NCBI GenBank assembly: GCA_007132505.1
Contig: SLOM01000248.1
Coordinates: 1 to 37,972, forward strand
From: Candidatus Sumerlaeota bacterium
Lineage (GTDB): Bacteria; Sumerlaeota; Sumerlaeia; SLMS01
Direction: 5' to 3'
Length of the DNA: 37,972 bases
Shown here: in pieces, positions 1 through 8,717 of the stretch
Layout: the number at the start of each line of letters is the position of its first letter
Numbering within the stretch: the stretch's first letter is position 1
Made by a program: the position numbers and the translations under genes
Notes under the pieces: generated by a model
Database searches by the model: none
Told to the model about the DNA's origin: nothing
Seen by the model: only the letters and a program-made list of their open reading frames with translations

Positions 1-130
1 GCTGCAAAGTTGTGCTTCGGCGGGCCGGGGCGATGCAGGGGAAAAAATGAGCGTTTACGACCTGCTCCGCCCGGGCGCCCTTCTGGAAATCCGGGTTGCC
101 TTCGAGGAGCTGGCAACGAAAGAAAAGTGA
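1..130 (+). other. Window-edge fragment: possible gene end and 27-codon ORF
   Basis: One frame open from the window edge ends at a TGA at 48-50, and an ATG at 47 overlaps that stop (ATGA). The ATG is preceded by AGGGGA at 37-42 with four bases of spacing, a credible ribosome binding site, and opens a 27-residue ORF ending at 128-130 (begins MSVYDLLRPGALLEIR). The same frame is also open back to base 2, so it could instead be the C-terminus of a longer upstream protein. I do not recognise either product. The upstream gene cannot be named from what is visible. Confidence 0.25.
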
Positions 131-168
131 AAGACCGCCACGAATTCCTGCTCCCCGGAGCCTGAGCC

Positions 169-1224
169 ATGCCGCCACACGAGAAAGCCAGCCGGTCCCT
201 TAGCCCGTTTCCCACCGGACCGGGCGAGAGTGAGGTGGAGAAGTCACTCCGCCCGCGGAACACCAGTGAGTTCGTGGGCCAGCGGGTCACGATGGAGAAG
301 CTGCGCATCTTCGTGCAGGCTGCGCGGGGGCGGGGTGAAGCGCTTGACCATGTGCTGCTCTATGGACCGCCGGGCCTCGGCAAGACCACGCTCGCGCACA
401 TCATCGCGGAGGAGATGGGGACGACGCTGCGGGCAACGAGCGGGCCGGTAATCGAGCGGAAGGACGACCTGGCGGCGATCCTGACCGAGCTGCAGGCGGG
501 CGATGTCCTCTTCATTGACGAGATTCACCGGCTGAACCGGGTAGTGGAGGAGTGCCTCTACCCCGCGCTGGAGGACCGTAAAATTGACATCCTGATCGGC
601 GACGGTCCGCACGCGAAGTCCATCAAGCTCGACCTGCAGCCCTTCACGCTCGTGGGGGCAACCACGCGGGCGGGTATGCTGGGCGGGCCGCTGCGGACGC
701 GCTTCGGGATCACGCTGCGGCTGGAGTTCTACTCCCCCACGGAGCTGGAAACCATCGTGCGGCGGAGTGCCGGCATCCTTGGCGTCCCCGTGGAGGGAGA
801 CGGTCCACGCCTGATCGCGGCGCGCTCCCGTGGGACCCCGCGGATCGCCAACCGCCTGTTGCGGCGGGTGCGCGACATCGCGGAGGTCCGCCACCAGGGT
901 ACGGTGGACGAGCCCGTGGCGGCGGAGGCGCTCGGGCTGCTCGAGGTGGATGAGCTTGGGCTGGACGGGCAGGACCGGGCGTTCCTGCAGGCGCTGATCG
1001 AGAAGTTCGGCGGCGGCCCGACGGGGCTGAACACGCTGGCGGTGGCCCTCAGTGAAGATGAGGAGACGCTGGTGGACGTGGTGGAGCCCTTCCTCATCCA
1101 GGCGGGGCTGCTGGCGAGGACACCGCGTGGACGCTCCGCCACCCCGGCGGCCTACCGGCACCTTGGTCTGCCGGTGCCTCCTCCTCCCACGGCGGATGGG
1201 GACATTTTCGCCGAAAACCCGTGA
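169..1224 (+). CDS. ruvB: Holliday junction branch migration helicase RuvB
   Basis: This is the AAA+ motor of the RuvABC complex, which pumps DNA through RuvA-bound Holliday junctions during recombinational repair. The 351-residue length fits the family. Walker A GPPGLGKT lies at residues 66-73, Walker B ending DEIH at 117-120, sensor 1 GATTRAG at 163-169, the arginine finger in LRTRFG near 175-180, and sensor 2 in [13 protein letters not shown] at 221-233. A C-terminal winged helix (about 265-335) ends with the family-typical [15 protein letters not shown]. The N-terminal 25 residues are a variable extension. The ATG at 169 follows CGGAG at about 9 bases. ruvA and ruvC are not in the window, so the usual ruvCAB cluster is either upstream or dispersed. 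The next gene, xseB, is also a DNA-repair gene but is 184 bp away. Confidence 0.97.
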   Translation: MPPHEKASRSLSPFPTGPGESEVEKSLRPRNTSEFVGQRVTMEKLRIFVQAARGRGEALDHVLLYGPPGLGKTTLAHIIAEEMGTTLRATSGPVIERKDDLAAILTELQAGDVLFIDEIHRLNRVVEECLYPALEDRKIDILIGDGPHAKSIKLDLQPFTLVGATTRAGMLGGPLRTRFGITLRLEFYSPTELETIVRRSAGILGVPVEGDGPRLIAARSRGTPRIANRLLRRVRDIAEVRHQGTVDEPVAAEALGLLEVDELGLDGQDRAFLQALIEKFGGGPTGLNTLAVALSEDEETLVDVVEPFLIQAGLLARTPRGRSATPAAYRHLGLPVPPPPTADGDIFAENP

Positions 1225-1408
1225 TCCGCGTCCCCCCCGGCGGCATCCTGCGGGGCGGCGGCGCGGAGGTTGAAGGCTCCGGCCCCATGACACGGTACCG
1301 GAAACTTTTGCCGTGACCCCGGCGCTGGGGCAGGCGTGGGATGGATCCGGCAGAGCCGGGCCTTGACACGGTCCGCATCAGCCCGGGAGGCATCAGACGA
1401 GTCGCGAT

Positions 1409-1669
1409 ATGGCAAGGAAGAAGGAACAACCGGCAGAGGATGCCATTCCGCTCGAGCGCCTGATCGCCCGGTTGGAGGAGATCGTGGCGTCGCTGGAGGC
1501 AGGCGAGCAGGGCCTGGAGAAGTCCATTGAGCTTTACTCGGAGGGCCGGCGGCTGGGCAGGGAAGCCCTGAAGCGGCTGGCTGCGCTGGAAGAGCGCATT
1601 CAGTTGGTGACGCGCGACGAGGAGGGTGAGGAGCTTGGGCTGGAGCCCTTCGATCCGGACGAGGAGTAG
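1409..1669 (+). CDS. xseB: Exodeoxyribonuclease VII small subunit
   Basis: The 86-residue product is the accessory subunit that packs as helical hairpins on XseA to form exonuclease VII, which degrades single-stranded DNA to oligonucleotides. The family core is clear: PLERLIARLEEIVASLEAGE (about residues 14-33), then the second helix with LEKSIELYSEGRRLGREALKRL, followed by an acidic tail. xseA is not in the window. Linkage to dxs 97 bp downstream is a common bacterial arrangement. No good Shine-Dalgarno sits at normal spacing; GGGAGG at 1385-1390 is 18 bases from the ATG. A TTGACA at 1363-1368 could be a -35 box, but no matching -10 is evident. Confidence 0.93.
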   Translation: MARKKEQPAEDAIPLERLIARLEEIVASLEAGEQGLEKSIELYSEGRRLGREALKRLAALEERIQLVTRDEEGEELGLEPFDPDEE

Positions 1670-1765
1670 CCGGTCCGGGTTTTGCCCCCAGTGTGATGGC
1701 CTGCCAGCGGTTGGCGGTTTGACCAGGCCCCGGGCGGGCAGGGATTTGCACAAATTGGGAGTGCC

Positions 1766-3769
1766 ATGAGTTCCCACGCGGAGAGGTTGGCCCGTTCGGG
1801 CCTCGGCAGAACAGAAAACAGGACGGCGCACGCCGCCGCAGGAGCGAGGAGCACCCCGCTGCTGGAGTCCTTGGCATTGCCAGAGGGCATTGCAGCCCTC
1901 AGCCCCGCAGAGCTGCTGGAGCTCGCCCAGGAGACCCGCCAGCGCATCATCGAGGTCATTGCGGTCAAGGGGGGGCACTTCGGGGCGCCGCTTGGAGCAG
2001 TGGACATTGCGGTGGCACTGCTGCACGTCTTCAGGCCGCCGGAGGACCGGATTGTCTGGGACGTGGGGCACCAAGCCTACGCTTGGAAGATCCTGACCGG
2101 GCGGAACAAGGAATTCGAGACCATCCGCCAGCACGGGGGGCTTTCGGGCTTCCTGAAGCCGTCGGAATCACCTTATGACGCGTTCGGTGCCGGGCACGCC
2201 TCGACCTCCATCGCGGCGGCGTACGGCATGGCCGAGGCGCGCGACGTGCAGGGCAAGGAACACAAGGTGGTGGCCGTGATCGGCGACGGGGCAATGACCG
2301 GCGGGTTGGCTTACGAAGCGCTCAACAACGCGGGGCTGCGCCGCACCAATATGATGGTGGTGCTGAACGACAACGAGATGTCCATCAGCAACAACGTCTG
2401 GGCGGTGCCGAAGGGGCTCTCCAGCCTGATCACGAGCCAAGCTTACAACCGGGCCAAGGCGGAGTTCAAGAAGGTCGTCCGGACGCTGCTGGGCGAATCG
2501 GTCATCCACGCGGCGCACAGCGTGGAGGGCGCGCTGAAGGGTGTCCTCGTGCCGGGGCTCTTCTTTGAGGAGTTGGGGTTCCGCTATGTGGGACCGATTG
2601 ACGGGCACAATTTGGATGAGCTGGTTCCCATCCTGCGCCGCGCGAAGGACTTGGACGGGCCCATCTGCGTCCACGTAATCACGCGCAAGGGGAAGGGTTA
2701 CAAGTACGCCGAGGACGACCCGATCAAGTACCACGCCGCGGGGAACATGAAAATTGAGACCGGCGAGATGGCCAAGTCCACCGCCCCGCCGGCCTACACG
2801 AAGGTGTTCAGCTCCGCGCTGCTTGAGCTGGGACGCGAGACCCCCAACCTGGTCGCCATCACGGCAGCCATGCCGGGCGGCACGGGGACGGACCAGTTCG
2901 CAAGGGAGTTCCCCAAGCGCTTCTACGACGTGGGCATCGCCGAGGAGTGCGCCGTGACCATGGCGGCTGGGATGGCAGCGGATGGGCTGATCCCCGTCTG
3001 CGCGATCTACTCGACGTTCCTCCAGCGCGCCTACGACCAGATTATCCACGACGTGGCGATTCAGAAGCTCCCCGTGCGGTTCGTGCTGGACCGTGGCGGG
3101 CTTGTGGGAGCCGACGGGCCAACGCACCATGGCGCGTTTGACCTCTCCTATCTCCGCATCGTGCCGGACATGGTCGTCATGGCGCCGAGGGACGAGCAGG
3201 AACTGCGGCGCATGCTCCGAACCCAGATCGAGTACAATGCCGGCCCCTCCGCGATGCGCTACCCGCGGGGAAACTGCGCGGGCAGGATCGAGCTGGATGG
3301 GCTCGACTGGCCGGCGCTGGAGATCGGCAAGGGCGAGGTGCTGCGTCAGGGCCGGCATGTGGCGCTGCTGGGAATCGGGCGCATGACGATGACGCTGCTG
3401 GAGGCGGCGGACATGCTGGAGGCGAGGCTGGGCCATCCGGTAACAGTCGCGGACGCGCGCTTCGTGAAGCCGCTGGACGGCGAGCTGGTGCGTGCGCTGG
3501 CCACGGAGCACGATTGGCTCTTCACCGCCGAGGAGAACACCTTGCGGGGTGGCTTCGGGAGCAATGTGAACGAGTTCCTGGCCGAAGAGGACATCGCGCG
3601 CCGGGCTTGTTGCTTCGGGCTGCCGGACCGTTTCGTGGACCACGGGCAGCCGAAGGAACTGCTGCGGGAGTGCGGTCTGCTCCCCGGCCAGATTACCGAA
3701 AGCATCCTTGCCAGGCTCGGCGAAACCGCGCAATCTTCCGGGGTGACGGCCTCGGAGGGCCGGGCATAG
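1766..3769 (+). CDS. dxs: 1-deoxy-D-xylulose-5-phosphate synthase
   Basis: The cytoplasmic thiamine-diphosphate enzyme condenses pyruvate and glyceraldehyde 3-phosphate to DXP, the entry to the MEP isoprenoid pathway and a precursor for thiamine and pyridoxal. At 667 residues it is slightly longer than the usual 620-640 because of a 30-residue low-similarity N-terminus. Visible signatures are VKGGHFGAPLG with catalytic His71, GHQAYAWKILTGR around His102, GAGHASTSIAAAYGMA at 141-156, the ThDP motif GDGAMTGGLAYEALNNAG at 173-190, and the IAEE motif with the cofactor-activating glutamate at 393. The transketolase C-terminal domain follows from about 515. GGGAG at 1757-1761 precedes the ATG by four bases. 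The thiE gene at 11465 would feed its cofactor, but the two loci are not linked. Confidence 0.97.
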   Translation: MSSHAERLARSGLGRTENRTAHAAAGARSTPLLESLALPEGIAALSPAELLELAQETRQRIIEVIAVKGGHFGAPLGAVDIAVALLHVFRPPEDRIVWDVGHQAYAWKILTGRNKEFETIRQHGGLSGFLKPSESPYDAFGAGHASTSIAAAYGMAEARDVQGKEHKVVAVIGDGAMTGGLAYEALNNAGLRRTNMMVVLNDNEMSISNNVWAVPKGLSSLITSQAYNRAKAEFKKVVRTLLGESVIHAAHSVEGALKGVLVPGLFFEELGFRYVGPIDGHNLDELVPILRRAKDLDGPICVHVITRKGKGYKYAEDDPIKYHAAGNMKIETGEMAKSTAPPAYTKVFSSALLELGRETPNLVAITAAMPGGTGTDQFAREFPKRFYDVGIAEECAVTMAAGMAADGLIPVCAIYSTFLQRAYDQIIHDVAIQKLPVRFVLDRGGLVGADGPTHHGAFDLSYLRIVPDMVVMAPRDEQELRRMLRTQIEYNAGPSAMRYPRGNCAGRIELDGLDWPALEIGKGEVLRQGRHVALLGIGRMTMTLLEAADMLEARLGHPVTVADARFVKPLDGELVRALATEHDWLFTAEENTLRGGFGSNVNEFLAEEDIARRACCFGLPDRFVDHGQPKELLRECGLLPGQITESILARLGETAQSSGVTASEGRA

Positions 3770-3895
3770 TTCTGGCTCCCTGAGGCTGTTGCATGGGGGA
3801 TGGTTGGGTTCTGCCGTTACTGAGTTCGCACCGGCCGGCGCCAGCCTCCGAGACGTCCGGGATAGCCGAGGAGACCGCTCAGCAAGAGGCCCATC

Positions 3896-5116
3896 ATGAC
3901 CATCAAGAATCCCATCTACATGGACAACCATGCCACGACACGGACGGACCCGCGAGTGGTCGAGGCGATGCTTCCGTACTTTACCGAGGTTTTTGGAAAC
4001 GCCTCCTCACGCAACCACCTGTTCGGTTGGCAGGCGGAGGATGCCGTTGAGTCGGCCCGTGCGCAGATAGCATCCGCCATCAACGCCGACCCCAAGGAAA
4101 TTGTCTTCACCAGCGGTGCCACTGAGTCCAATAACCTGGCCATCAAGGGCATCGCGGAGATGTACGCCGAAAAAGGCAATCACATCATCACCTGTGTGAC
4201 CGAACACAAGGCGGTGATTGATCCGTGCAAGAAACTCGAGCGCATGGGCTACAACGTAACGTGGCTGCCCGTGCAGAAGAACGGGCTTATAGACCTCGGT
4301 CAATTGAAGGAAGCCTTCACCGATAAGACCATCCTGGTTTCCATCATGCATGGGAACAACGAGATCGGCGTGATCCAGCCCATCGCGGAAATCGGCAAGC
4401 TCTGCCAGGAGCGCGGTGTGGCTTTCCATACAGACGCAACGCAGACCGTCGGCAAGATTCCCGTGGACGTGAAGGAGCAGAGCATCCACCTGCTTTCCTT
4501 CTCCGGGCACAAGATATACGGGCCGAAGGGCGTCGGGGTTCTGTACGTCCGCCGGCGCAAGCCGCGCATCCGCGTGACTCCCCTGATAGACGGCGGTGGC
4601 CACGAGCGTGGGATGCGGTCCGGCACGCTCAACGTGACGGGCATCGTCGGCCTCGGAAAGGCCGTGGAGCTTTGCGTAGCGGAGATGGAGGAGGAGAGCG
4701 TGCGCCTGCGCGGGCTGCGGGACTACCTCCGCAAGAAGCTGTTCGACAACATCCCGGAGATATACGAGAATGGCGATCCGGAGCACAAGCTTCCCCACTC
4801 GCTCAACGTGTCCTTCTCGTTCGTGGAGGGCGAGTCGCTCCTGATGGGAATCAATGACGTGGCGGTGAGTTCGGGCTCGGCTTGCACGAGTGCGAGCCTC
4901 GAACCAAGCTACGTACTGAAGAGCCTCGGGGTGGGTGACGAGCTGGCCCACAGCTCGATCCGCTTCGGCCTTGGGCGGTTCAACACGAAGGAGGAAGTGG
5001 ATTACGTGACGGACAAGCTGATCGCCGTCGTGGAGAAGCTTCGGGCCATGTCCCCGCTTTATGAGATGCACCAGGAAGGCATTGACATCACAAAGGTGGA
5101 GTGGGCCCACCACTAA
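3896..5116 (+). CDS. iscS: Cysteine desulfurase IscS
   Basis: A class V aminotransferase-fold PLP enzyme that takes sulfur from cysteine as a persulfide and hands it to IscU. The 406-residue length and motifs are those of IscS/NifS: YMDNHATT at 8-15, [10 protein letters not shown] at 71-80, TEHKAV at 102-107, HTDATQT at 178-184, the PLP lysine in SFSGHK (Lys206), and the persulfide cysteine in SSGSAC (Cys330) on its flexible loop. The loop length fits IscS rather than SufS. AGAGG at 3884-3889 precedes the ATG. It is the first gene of a compact iscS-iscU-iscA-hscB block. No iscR is next to it; the 126 bp before it contains no obvious Rrf2-type operator that I can assign. Confidence 0.96.
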   Translation: MTIKNPIYMDNHATTRTDPRVVEAMLPYFTEVFGNASSRNHLFGWQAEDAVESARAQIASAINADPKEIVFTSGATESNNLAIKGIAEMYAEKGNHIITCVTEHKAVIDPCKKLERMGYNVTWLPVQKNGLIDLGQLKEAFTDKTILVSIMHGNNEIGVIQPIAEIGKLCQERGVAFHTDATQTVGKIPVDVKEQSIHLLSFSGHKIYGPKGVGVLYVRRRKPRIRVTPLIDGGGHERGMRSGTLNVTGIVGLGKAVELCVAEMEEESVRLRGLRDYLRKKLFDNIPEIYENGDPEHKLPHSLNVSFSFVEGESLLMGINDVAVSSGSACTSASLEPSYVLKSLGVGDELAHSSIRFGLGRFNTKEEVDYVTDKLIAVVEKLRAMSPLYEMHQEGIDITKVEWAHH

Positions 5117-5178
5117 TCCGACCCGCCTTTCCGGAGTGACCTTCCGGAAGCCCCGCAACCGGACCAAGGAGCACGAAG

Positions 5179-5592
5179 ATGGCTTACAGTGAAAAGATTA
5201 TCGAGCATTACAACAACCCGCGCAACGTCGGGTCCTTCGACAAGAACCAGGACAACGTGGGCACGGGCCTTGTCGGCGCCCCTGAGTGCGGCGACGTGAT
5301 GAAGCTGCAGATTCAGGTGAACGAGGAAGGTGTCATCACCGACGCGAAGTTCAAGACCTTCGGCTGTGGCTCGGCCATTGCCTCCAGTTCCCTCGCCACC
5401 GAGTGGCTCAAGGGCAAGACGCTGGACGAGGCAGCGGCGCTCAAGAACACCGCCATCGTGGAGGAGCTGAACCTGCCGCCGATCAAGATCCACTGTTCGG
5501 TGCTCGCCGAGGACGCCATCAAGGCGGCCATCAAGGACTACGCGGAAAAGAAGGGGGTCGAGGTCCCCGGAAGCCTGACGGCGCACCACTGA
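5179..5592 (+). CDS. iscU: Iron-sulfur cluster assembly scaffold IscU
   Basis: The 137-residue scaffold on which [2Fe-2S] clusters are built before transfer to target proteins. All three cluster cysteines are present: Cys37 in APECGD (with Asp39), Cys63 in FGCGSAIASSS and Cys106 in IHCSVLAEDAI. The LPPIK motif at 99-103 matches the LPPVK site by which IscU is recognised by the Hsp70 HscA, in keeping with hscB downstream. AAGGAG lies seven bases before the ATG. It sits 62 bp after iscS and 92 bp before iscA, in the classical order. Confidence 0.97.
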   Translation: MAYSEKIIEHYNNPRNVGSFDKNQDNVGTGLVGAPECGDVMKLQIQVNEEGVITDAKFKTFGCGSAIASSSLATEWLKGKTLDEAAALKNTAIVEELNLPPIKIHCSVLAEDAIKAAIKDYAEKKGVEVPGSLTAHH

Positions 5593-5684
5593 GACTGAAA
5601 GATGGACATTGGCACTGCCGGCAACACCGGTAGTGCCCGGACCAAACGGCGCCAGACGACACGGAGCATTGGAGGTTGAGCACC

Positions 5685-6008
5685 ATGATTGAAATCACGG
5701 AAACTGCACAAAAGGAAATCAAGCGTCTCCTTGCTCAGGAGAAGAAGGAGGAGTGGGGGCTGCGGGTCGGAGTGGTCGGAGGTGGCTGCTCGGGCCTCAG
5801 CTATACGCTCGCCTTCGACGAGAAGCCCAACGCCAACGACTCCGTGCTGGAAATCGAGGATATCAAGGTCTTCGTTGACCCCAAGAGCTACCTGTTCCTG
5901 AACGGCATGACCCTGGATTACTCCACGGAGCTGCTGACTGGTGGCTTCAAGTTCGTGAACCCGAATGCAACGCGGAGCTGCTCATGCGGCAGTTCCTTCT
6001 CCGCCTGA
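5685..6008 (+). CDS. iscA: A-type iron-sulfur carrier IscA
   Basis: A-type carrier, 107 residues, that receives or delivers Fe-S clusters downstream of IscU. The three conserved cysteines are Cys35 (GGGCSGLSY) and Cys99/Cys101 in the C-terminal RSCSCGSSFSA. I place the start at the ATG at 5685 because GGAGG at 5671-5675 is nine bases upstream; an in-frame TTG at 5676 directly abuts that site and is unlikely. Family members (IscA, ErpA, SufA) are hard to separate by sequence; the isc gene context supports IscA. Confidence 0.93.
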   Translation: MIEITETAQKEIKRLLAQEKKEEWGLRVGVVGGGCSGLSYTLAFDEKPNANDSVLEIEDIKVFVDPKSYLFLNGMTLDYSTELLTGGFKFVNPNATRSCSCGSSFSA

Positions 6009-6018
6009 CCGGACGGGC

Positions 6019-6705
6019 ATGGCCGCGCCATCCTCCTCACGCGCACTCGCTGCGCCCTCCATCTATACGCCCGCCGTCCAGGACGCCGAGGCGTTGCACT
6101 TTGAGAAGGGGGCCCTCCGGCCTCTCCCTTCCCCCCCACCGGATCATTTCGCGGTATTCGGCCTGCCGCAGCGCCTTCGCATCAGCACGGAGGCGGTGCG
6201 GGATCTGTATCTGGACCTGTCGCGACGGACTCACCCGGACTACTTCGCCACGGCGGACGAGGCGGCCCGTGAGGAAAGCCTGCACCGGGCCTCCACGCTG
6301 AACAACGCATGGAAGGCCCTCCGCGATCCGGTCCGCCGAGCCGAGTATTTCCTTTCTCTCCTCGCCCCCCACATCGAATCAAACAAGCAAGCCGTTCCAC
6401 CCTCCCTGCTCGAGGAAATGTTCGGGATTCAGGAAGCGGGAGAGGATCTGCGGGAGGCGCGGCTGTCCGGTGACGGCAGCCGGCTGGACGCGGCGGAGAA
6501 GAAGGCCGCCGGTCTGCGGGGAGAGGTGACGGAGGCCCGGGAAGCACTTTACCGGACGCTCTTCGAGCAGTTCGGGCGCGTTGACGAATTGCTGGACGCC
6601 GGGGAGGACTCCGGCTCGGGAGCCGTTCAGGAGGCCCTGAAGGAGATGCGCCTCACCCTCGACCGGATGAACTACCTGCGCACGGTGCTCCGCAACCTGC
6701 GCTGA
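6019..6705 (+). CDS. hscB: Fe-S co-chaperone HscB (J-domain protein)
   Basis: A J-domain co-chaperone, about 228 residues, that brings IscU to the HscA Hsp70 and stimulates its ATPase. The J domain starts at DHFAVFGLPQRLRIS (about 42-56) and carries the diagnostic HPD tripeptide at 72-74, then LNNAWKALRDPVRRAEYFLSL. A helical C-terminal domain of HscB type (about 130-225) ends MNYLRTVLRNLR, where the family contacts IscU. The start at ATG 6019, ten bases after the iscA stop, is preferred over upstream in-frame starts that would overlap iscA. The first 35 residues are proline/alanine-rich and non-conserved. No hscA or ferredoxin gene follows; the next gene is convergent. Confidence 0.9.
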   Translation: MAAPSSSRALAAPSIYTPAVQDAEALHFEKGALRPLPSPPPDHFAVFGLPQRLRISTEAVRDLYLDLSRRTHPDYFATADEAAREESLHRASTLNNAWKALRDPVRRAEYFLSLLAPHIESNKQAVPPSLLEEMFGIQEAGEDLREARLSGDGSRLDAAEKKAAGLRGEVTEAREALYRTLFEQFGRVDELLDAGEDSGSGAVQEALKEMRLTLDRMNYLRTVLRNLR

Positions 6706-6714
6706 AGCTCCCGC

Positions 6715-7851
6715 CTACTCTTCCACCTCCAATTTGTGAAAGCTGACCTTTCCGGCGGCCTCGGAGAGGGCCACCCAGCCGCCGGGAAGGAATATGCCTT
6801 CGCGCACGTCATAGCCGGCTTCCGCGGGCCAGTTCTGGAGCACGGTGGTATCCCAGCTCTCGGCGCCCTGCGCGTCCACCGTCTTGTCAAGACGCACGAG
6901 CCGGGCACCGGAGCGGCCCTCGCTGACGAGCAGGGCGCCTTCCGGGCCGTAACGGACCCGCTGAACCAAGCCGTCCAGAGGCGTGGTGAGCTGAAGGAAA
7001 TGGAGGAGCTCAGGTTCCTCCGGGTCGTTGAGATCGAAGAAGGCAACGCCACGCCGGCGCAGGCCGACCGCCGCGACTCCTTCATAACCGTCCACGGTAT
7101 CAATGAAATCGCCGGTGCGGTGCACGATGTACTCGGGCCGTTCGGGATCGGTGAGTCGAAGCAACTGCACGCCGTAGTCGTAGTTGTCGGCCAGGAGCAG
7201 GATGTCGTCCCAGATGGGGACGACTTCCTTGGTGAAGTCCACGATGGGATAGCGGGCCCGGAGATGGAGTTCGAGGTCCTCCCCCGGCCAGTCGTAGACG
7301 AGCAGGCCGGAGGGCCCCGCGGCCACAAGCAGGAGATCATCCCTCCGGACGAGCTGCGTGGGCATCCCCTCGGTATCCCATTCCTTGATGGTCTGGATGG
7401 TGAGCGGGGGTTCCTCCCCGGCATGGAAGCGGGCCTCGACGAGTTCCAGCGTACCGAATCGCCTGCCCAGAAGGAAGCGGCCCTCGCCAAGGGAGAGGGC
7501 ATCCAGGGTCGGGCGGTCCGGGTCATGGAGCACGGCCGGCGCGGCACCGCCTTCCGGCAGGTGCACGAAGGTAACGCCGGAGAGGGAATGGGAGGCGGCA
7601 AGCAGCCTGCCATCCGCTTCCCAGGCAAGGGAGCGGGCCGGGCTGTTGAGGGGTACCTCGGCAGGGAAAGCCGGTTGGGCGTCCCCCTCCGCAGCACCGG
7701 CCGGACCCGAAATCGCGGCAAAAAGGGCGATTACAGCGGCCAGCAGGAGCCCGCCGGGGGCTTTGCGGTTGACGAACTGCGGGCGGGAAACGACCAAAGA
7801 CCCCCCTTGCGGGAAAACCCGCCTCTTCACCGGCTCTTCATCGTATCGCAT
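6715..7851 (-). CDS. Exported beta-propeller (LVIVD-like repeat) protein
   Basis: A 378-residue protein with an N-terminal signal segment (about 34-54, ending near AGAAEG) and then beta-rich repeats such as GLLVYDWPGEDLELH, VQLLRLTDPERPEYI and GVAFFDLNDPEEPELLHFLQL. The recurrent D-L/P-x-DP-x-x-P pattern is that of LVIVD/seven-bladed propeller proteins found on bacterial surfaces; the function is unknown. The only ATG start (7851) is five bases from the start of the divergent gene, leaving no room for promoters. A TTG at 7797, preceded by AAGGGGGG, would give a more normal signal peptide and a 59-bp spacer, so the real start may be there. It is convergent with hscB, nine bases away. Confidence 0.75.
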   Translation of the reverse strand: MRYDEEPVKRRVFPQGGSLVVSRPQFVNRKAPGGLLLAAVIALFAAISGPAGAAEGDAQPAFPAEVPLNSPARSLAWEADGRLLAASHSLSGVTFVHLPEGGAAPAVLHDPDRPTLDALSLGEGRFLLGRRFGTLELVEARFHAGEEPPLTIQTIKEWDTEGMPTQLVRRDDLLLVAAGPSGLLVYDWPGEDLELHLRARYPIVDFTKEVVPIWDDILLLADNYDYGVQLLRLTDPERPEYIVHRTGDFIDTVDGYEGVAAVGLRRRGVAFFDLNDPEEPELLHFLQLTTPLDGLVQRVRYGPEGALLVSEGRSGARLVRLDKTVDAQGAESWDTTVLQNWPAEAGYDVREGIFLPGGWVALSEAAGKVSFHKLEVEE

Positions 7852-7856
7852 CAGGC

Positions 7857-8378
7857 GTGACTCCTATTCAACTTCCCCGCAAATCCCCCCTGCAGGCCCT
7901 CGGCTACTGCGTGGTGAACTGGCTCATCCCGGGGGCTGGCTTCCTGCTGGTCCGGGATTACCAGCGGGGTGTCACGCTTTTCTTGGCAATCAACGGCTGC
8001 TTTGCAATCGGACTTTTGATGGGCGGATATGTGCTGGCGCCTGCCAGCTTCGATCCACGAGCGGAAGGCTTCAATCTGGTGGGCCTGCTGACGTACCTGG
8101 CGCAGGCCTTCCACGGAGGCGGATGGCTGCTGCTGCAGGGCGCACAGAGCGCCGCAGCCGATAATCCGGAAGCCTTCTTCAACCTGCACCGGTTGGCAGC
8201 CCGGACCTACTCGGACCTTGGGGCCTTCCACCTTGTAGTGGCGGGTTGCCTTAACTACTTCGCGACCATGCGGCTTTACGATCTGGTGGCCGGGACACCG
8301 GAGCTGACGGAAGGCTCCCCTGGCAGCGCCGACCCCGAGCGTCTCCGTCAGCGCACCGACGGAAATTCCGCCTCCTGA
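7857..8378 (+). CDS. Small polytopic membrane protein, possibly DUF6677-like
   Basis: A 173-residue protein with a GTG start and about four hydrophobic segments (15-32, 40-62, 68-105 and 123-138). The N-terminal NWLIPGAGFLLVRDYQRGVTLFLAING pattern resembles small membrane proteins of the type that begin with a PGxGHxYxGxxxRG element, among them DUF6677, which I suggest only tentatively. No catalytic residues are recognisable. The C-terminal 30 residues are polar and probably cytoplasmic. It is followed after 14 bp by another tiny membrane protein, so the two are probably co-transcribed and may work together. The Shine-Dalgarno is poor. Confidence 0.65.
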   Translation: MTPIQLPRKSPLQALGYCVVNWLIPGAGFLLVRDYQRGVTLFLAINGCFAIGLLMGGYVLAPASFDPRAEGFNLVGLLTYLAQAFHGGGWLLLQGAQSAAADNPEAFFNLHRLAARTYSDLGAFHLVVAGCLNYFATMRLYDLVAGTPELTEGSPGSADPERLRQRTDGNSAS

Positions 8379-8392
8379 GGGCCCAATCCTGC

Positions 8393-8581
8393 ATGTACGG
8401 CACCCCTTTTCTGGTCTCGCTCATCTACCTCACGCTGCTCGTGGCAGCCGTGGTGACGGTGCTGGAGCGGGGCTACGATGAGCGGTTCGTGCGCGAAACG
8501 GTGCGCAGGTGGGTAAAATTCTTACTGCTTCTGCTGGCCTTGGCGGCGGTGGTGCAGGTTCTGACGATGTTTGCCCCCTGA
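8393..8581 (+). CDS. Two-helix small membrane protein, unknown
   Basis: This 62-residue ORF has two clear transmembrane segments (about 5-23 and 43-60) separated by a charged loop (ERGYDERFVRETVRRWVK). It starts 14 bp after the stop of the upstream membrane-protein gene, with GAGGGC upstream of the ATG. The hydrophobic pattern and tight spacing favour a real gene, but I recognise no family. Confidence 0.6.
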   Translation: MYGTPFLVSLIYLTLLVAAVVTVLERGYDERFVRETVRRWVKFLLLLLALAAVVQVLTMFAP

Positions 8582-8717
8582 TTTCTGCGGGCGCGGTTTC
8601 GGGACCGCTCCTTTGACCTTGACCCGTTCCCGCCCCCCACCAACGTTCCAAGGACCCTCAAGAGGCAGAACCCATGTGGGCTGCCCCAATCCCAACCCAG
8701 AAAGGAGGGAAAACGCA

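Noticed and set aside
1363-1396. TTGACA promoter before xseB
   Set aside because: No -10 box at 16-18 bp; kept only as a remark.
1225-1408. Small gene between ruvB and xseB
   Set aside because: No frame with a start, ribosome site and protein-like content.
2168-3931. 587-codon minus frame across dxs
   Set aside because: Shadow of dxs; composition is that of an antisense frame (runs of R, H, P, V).
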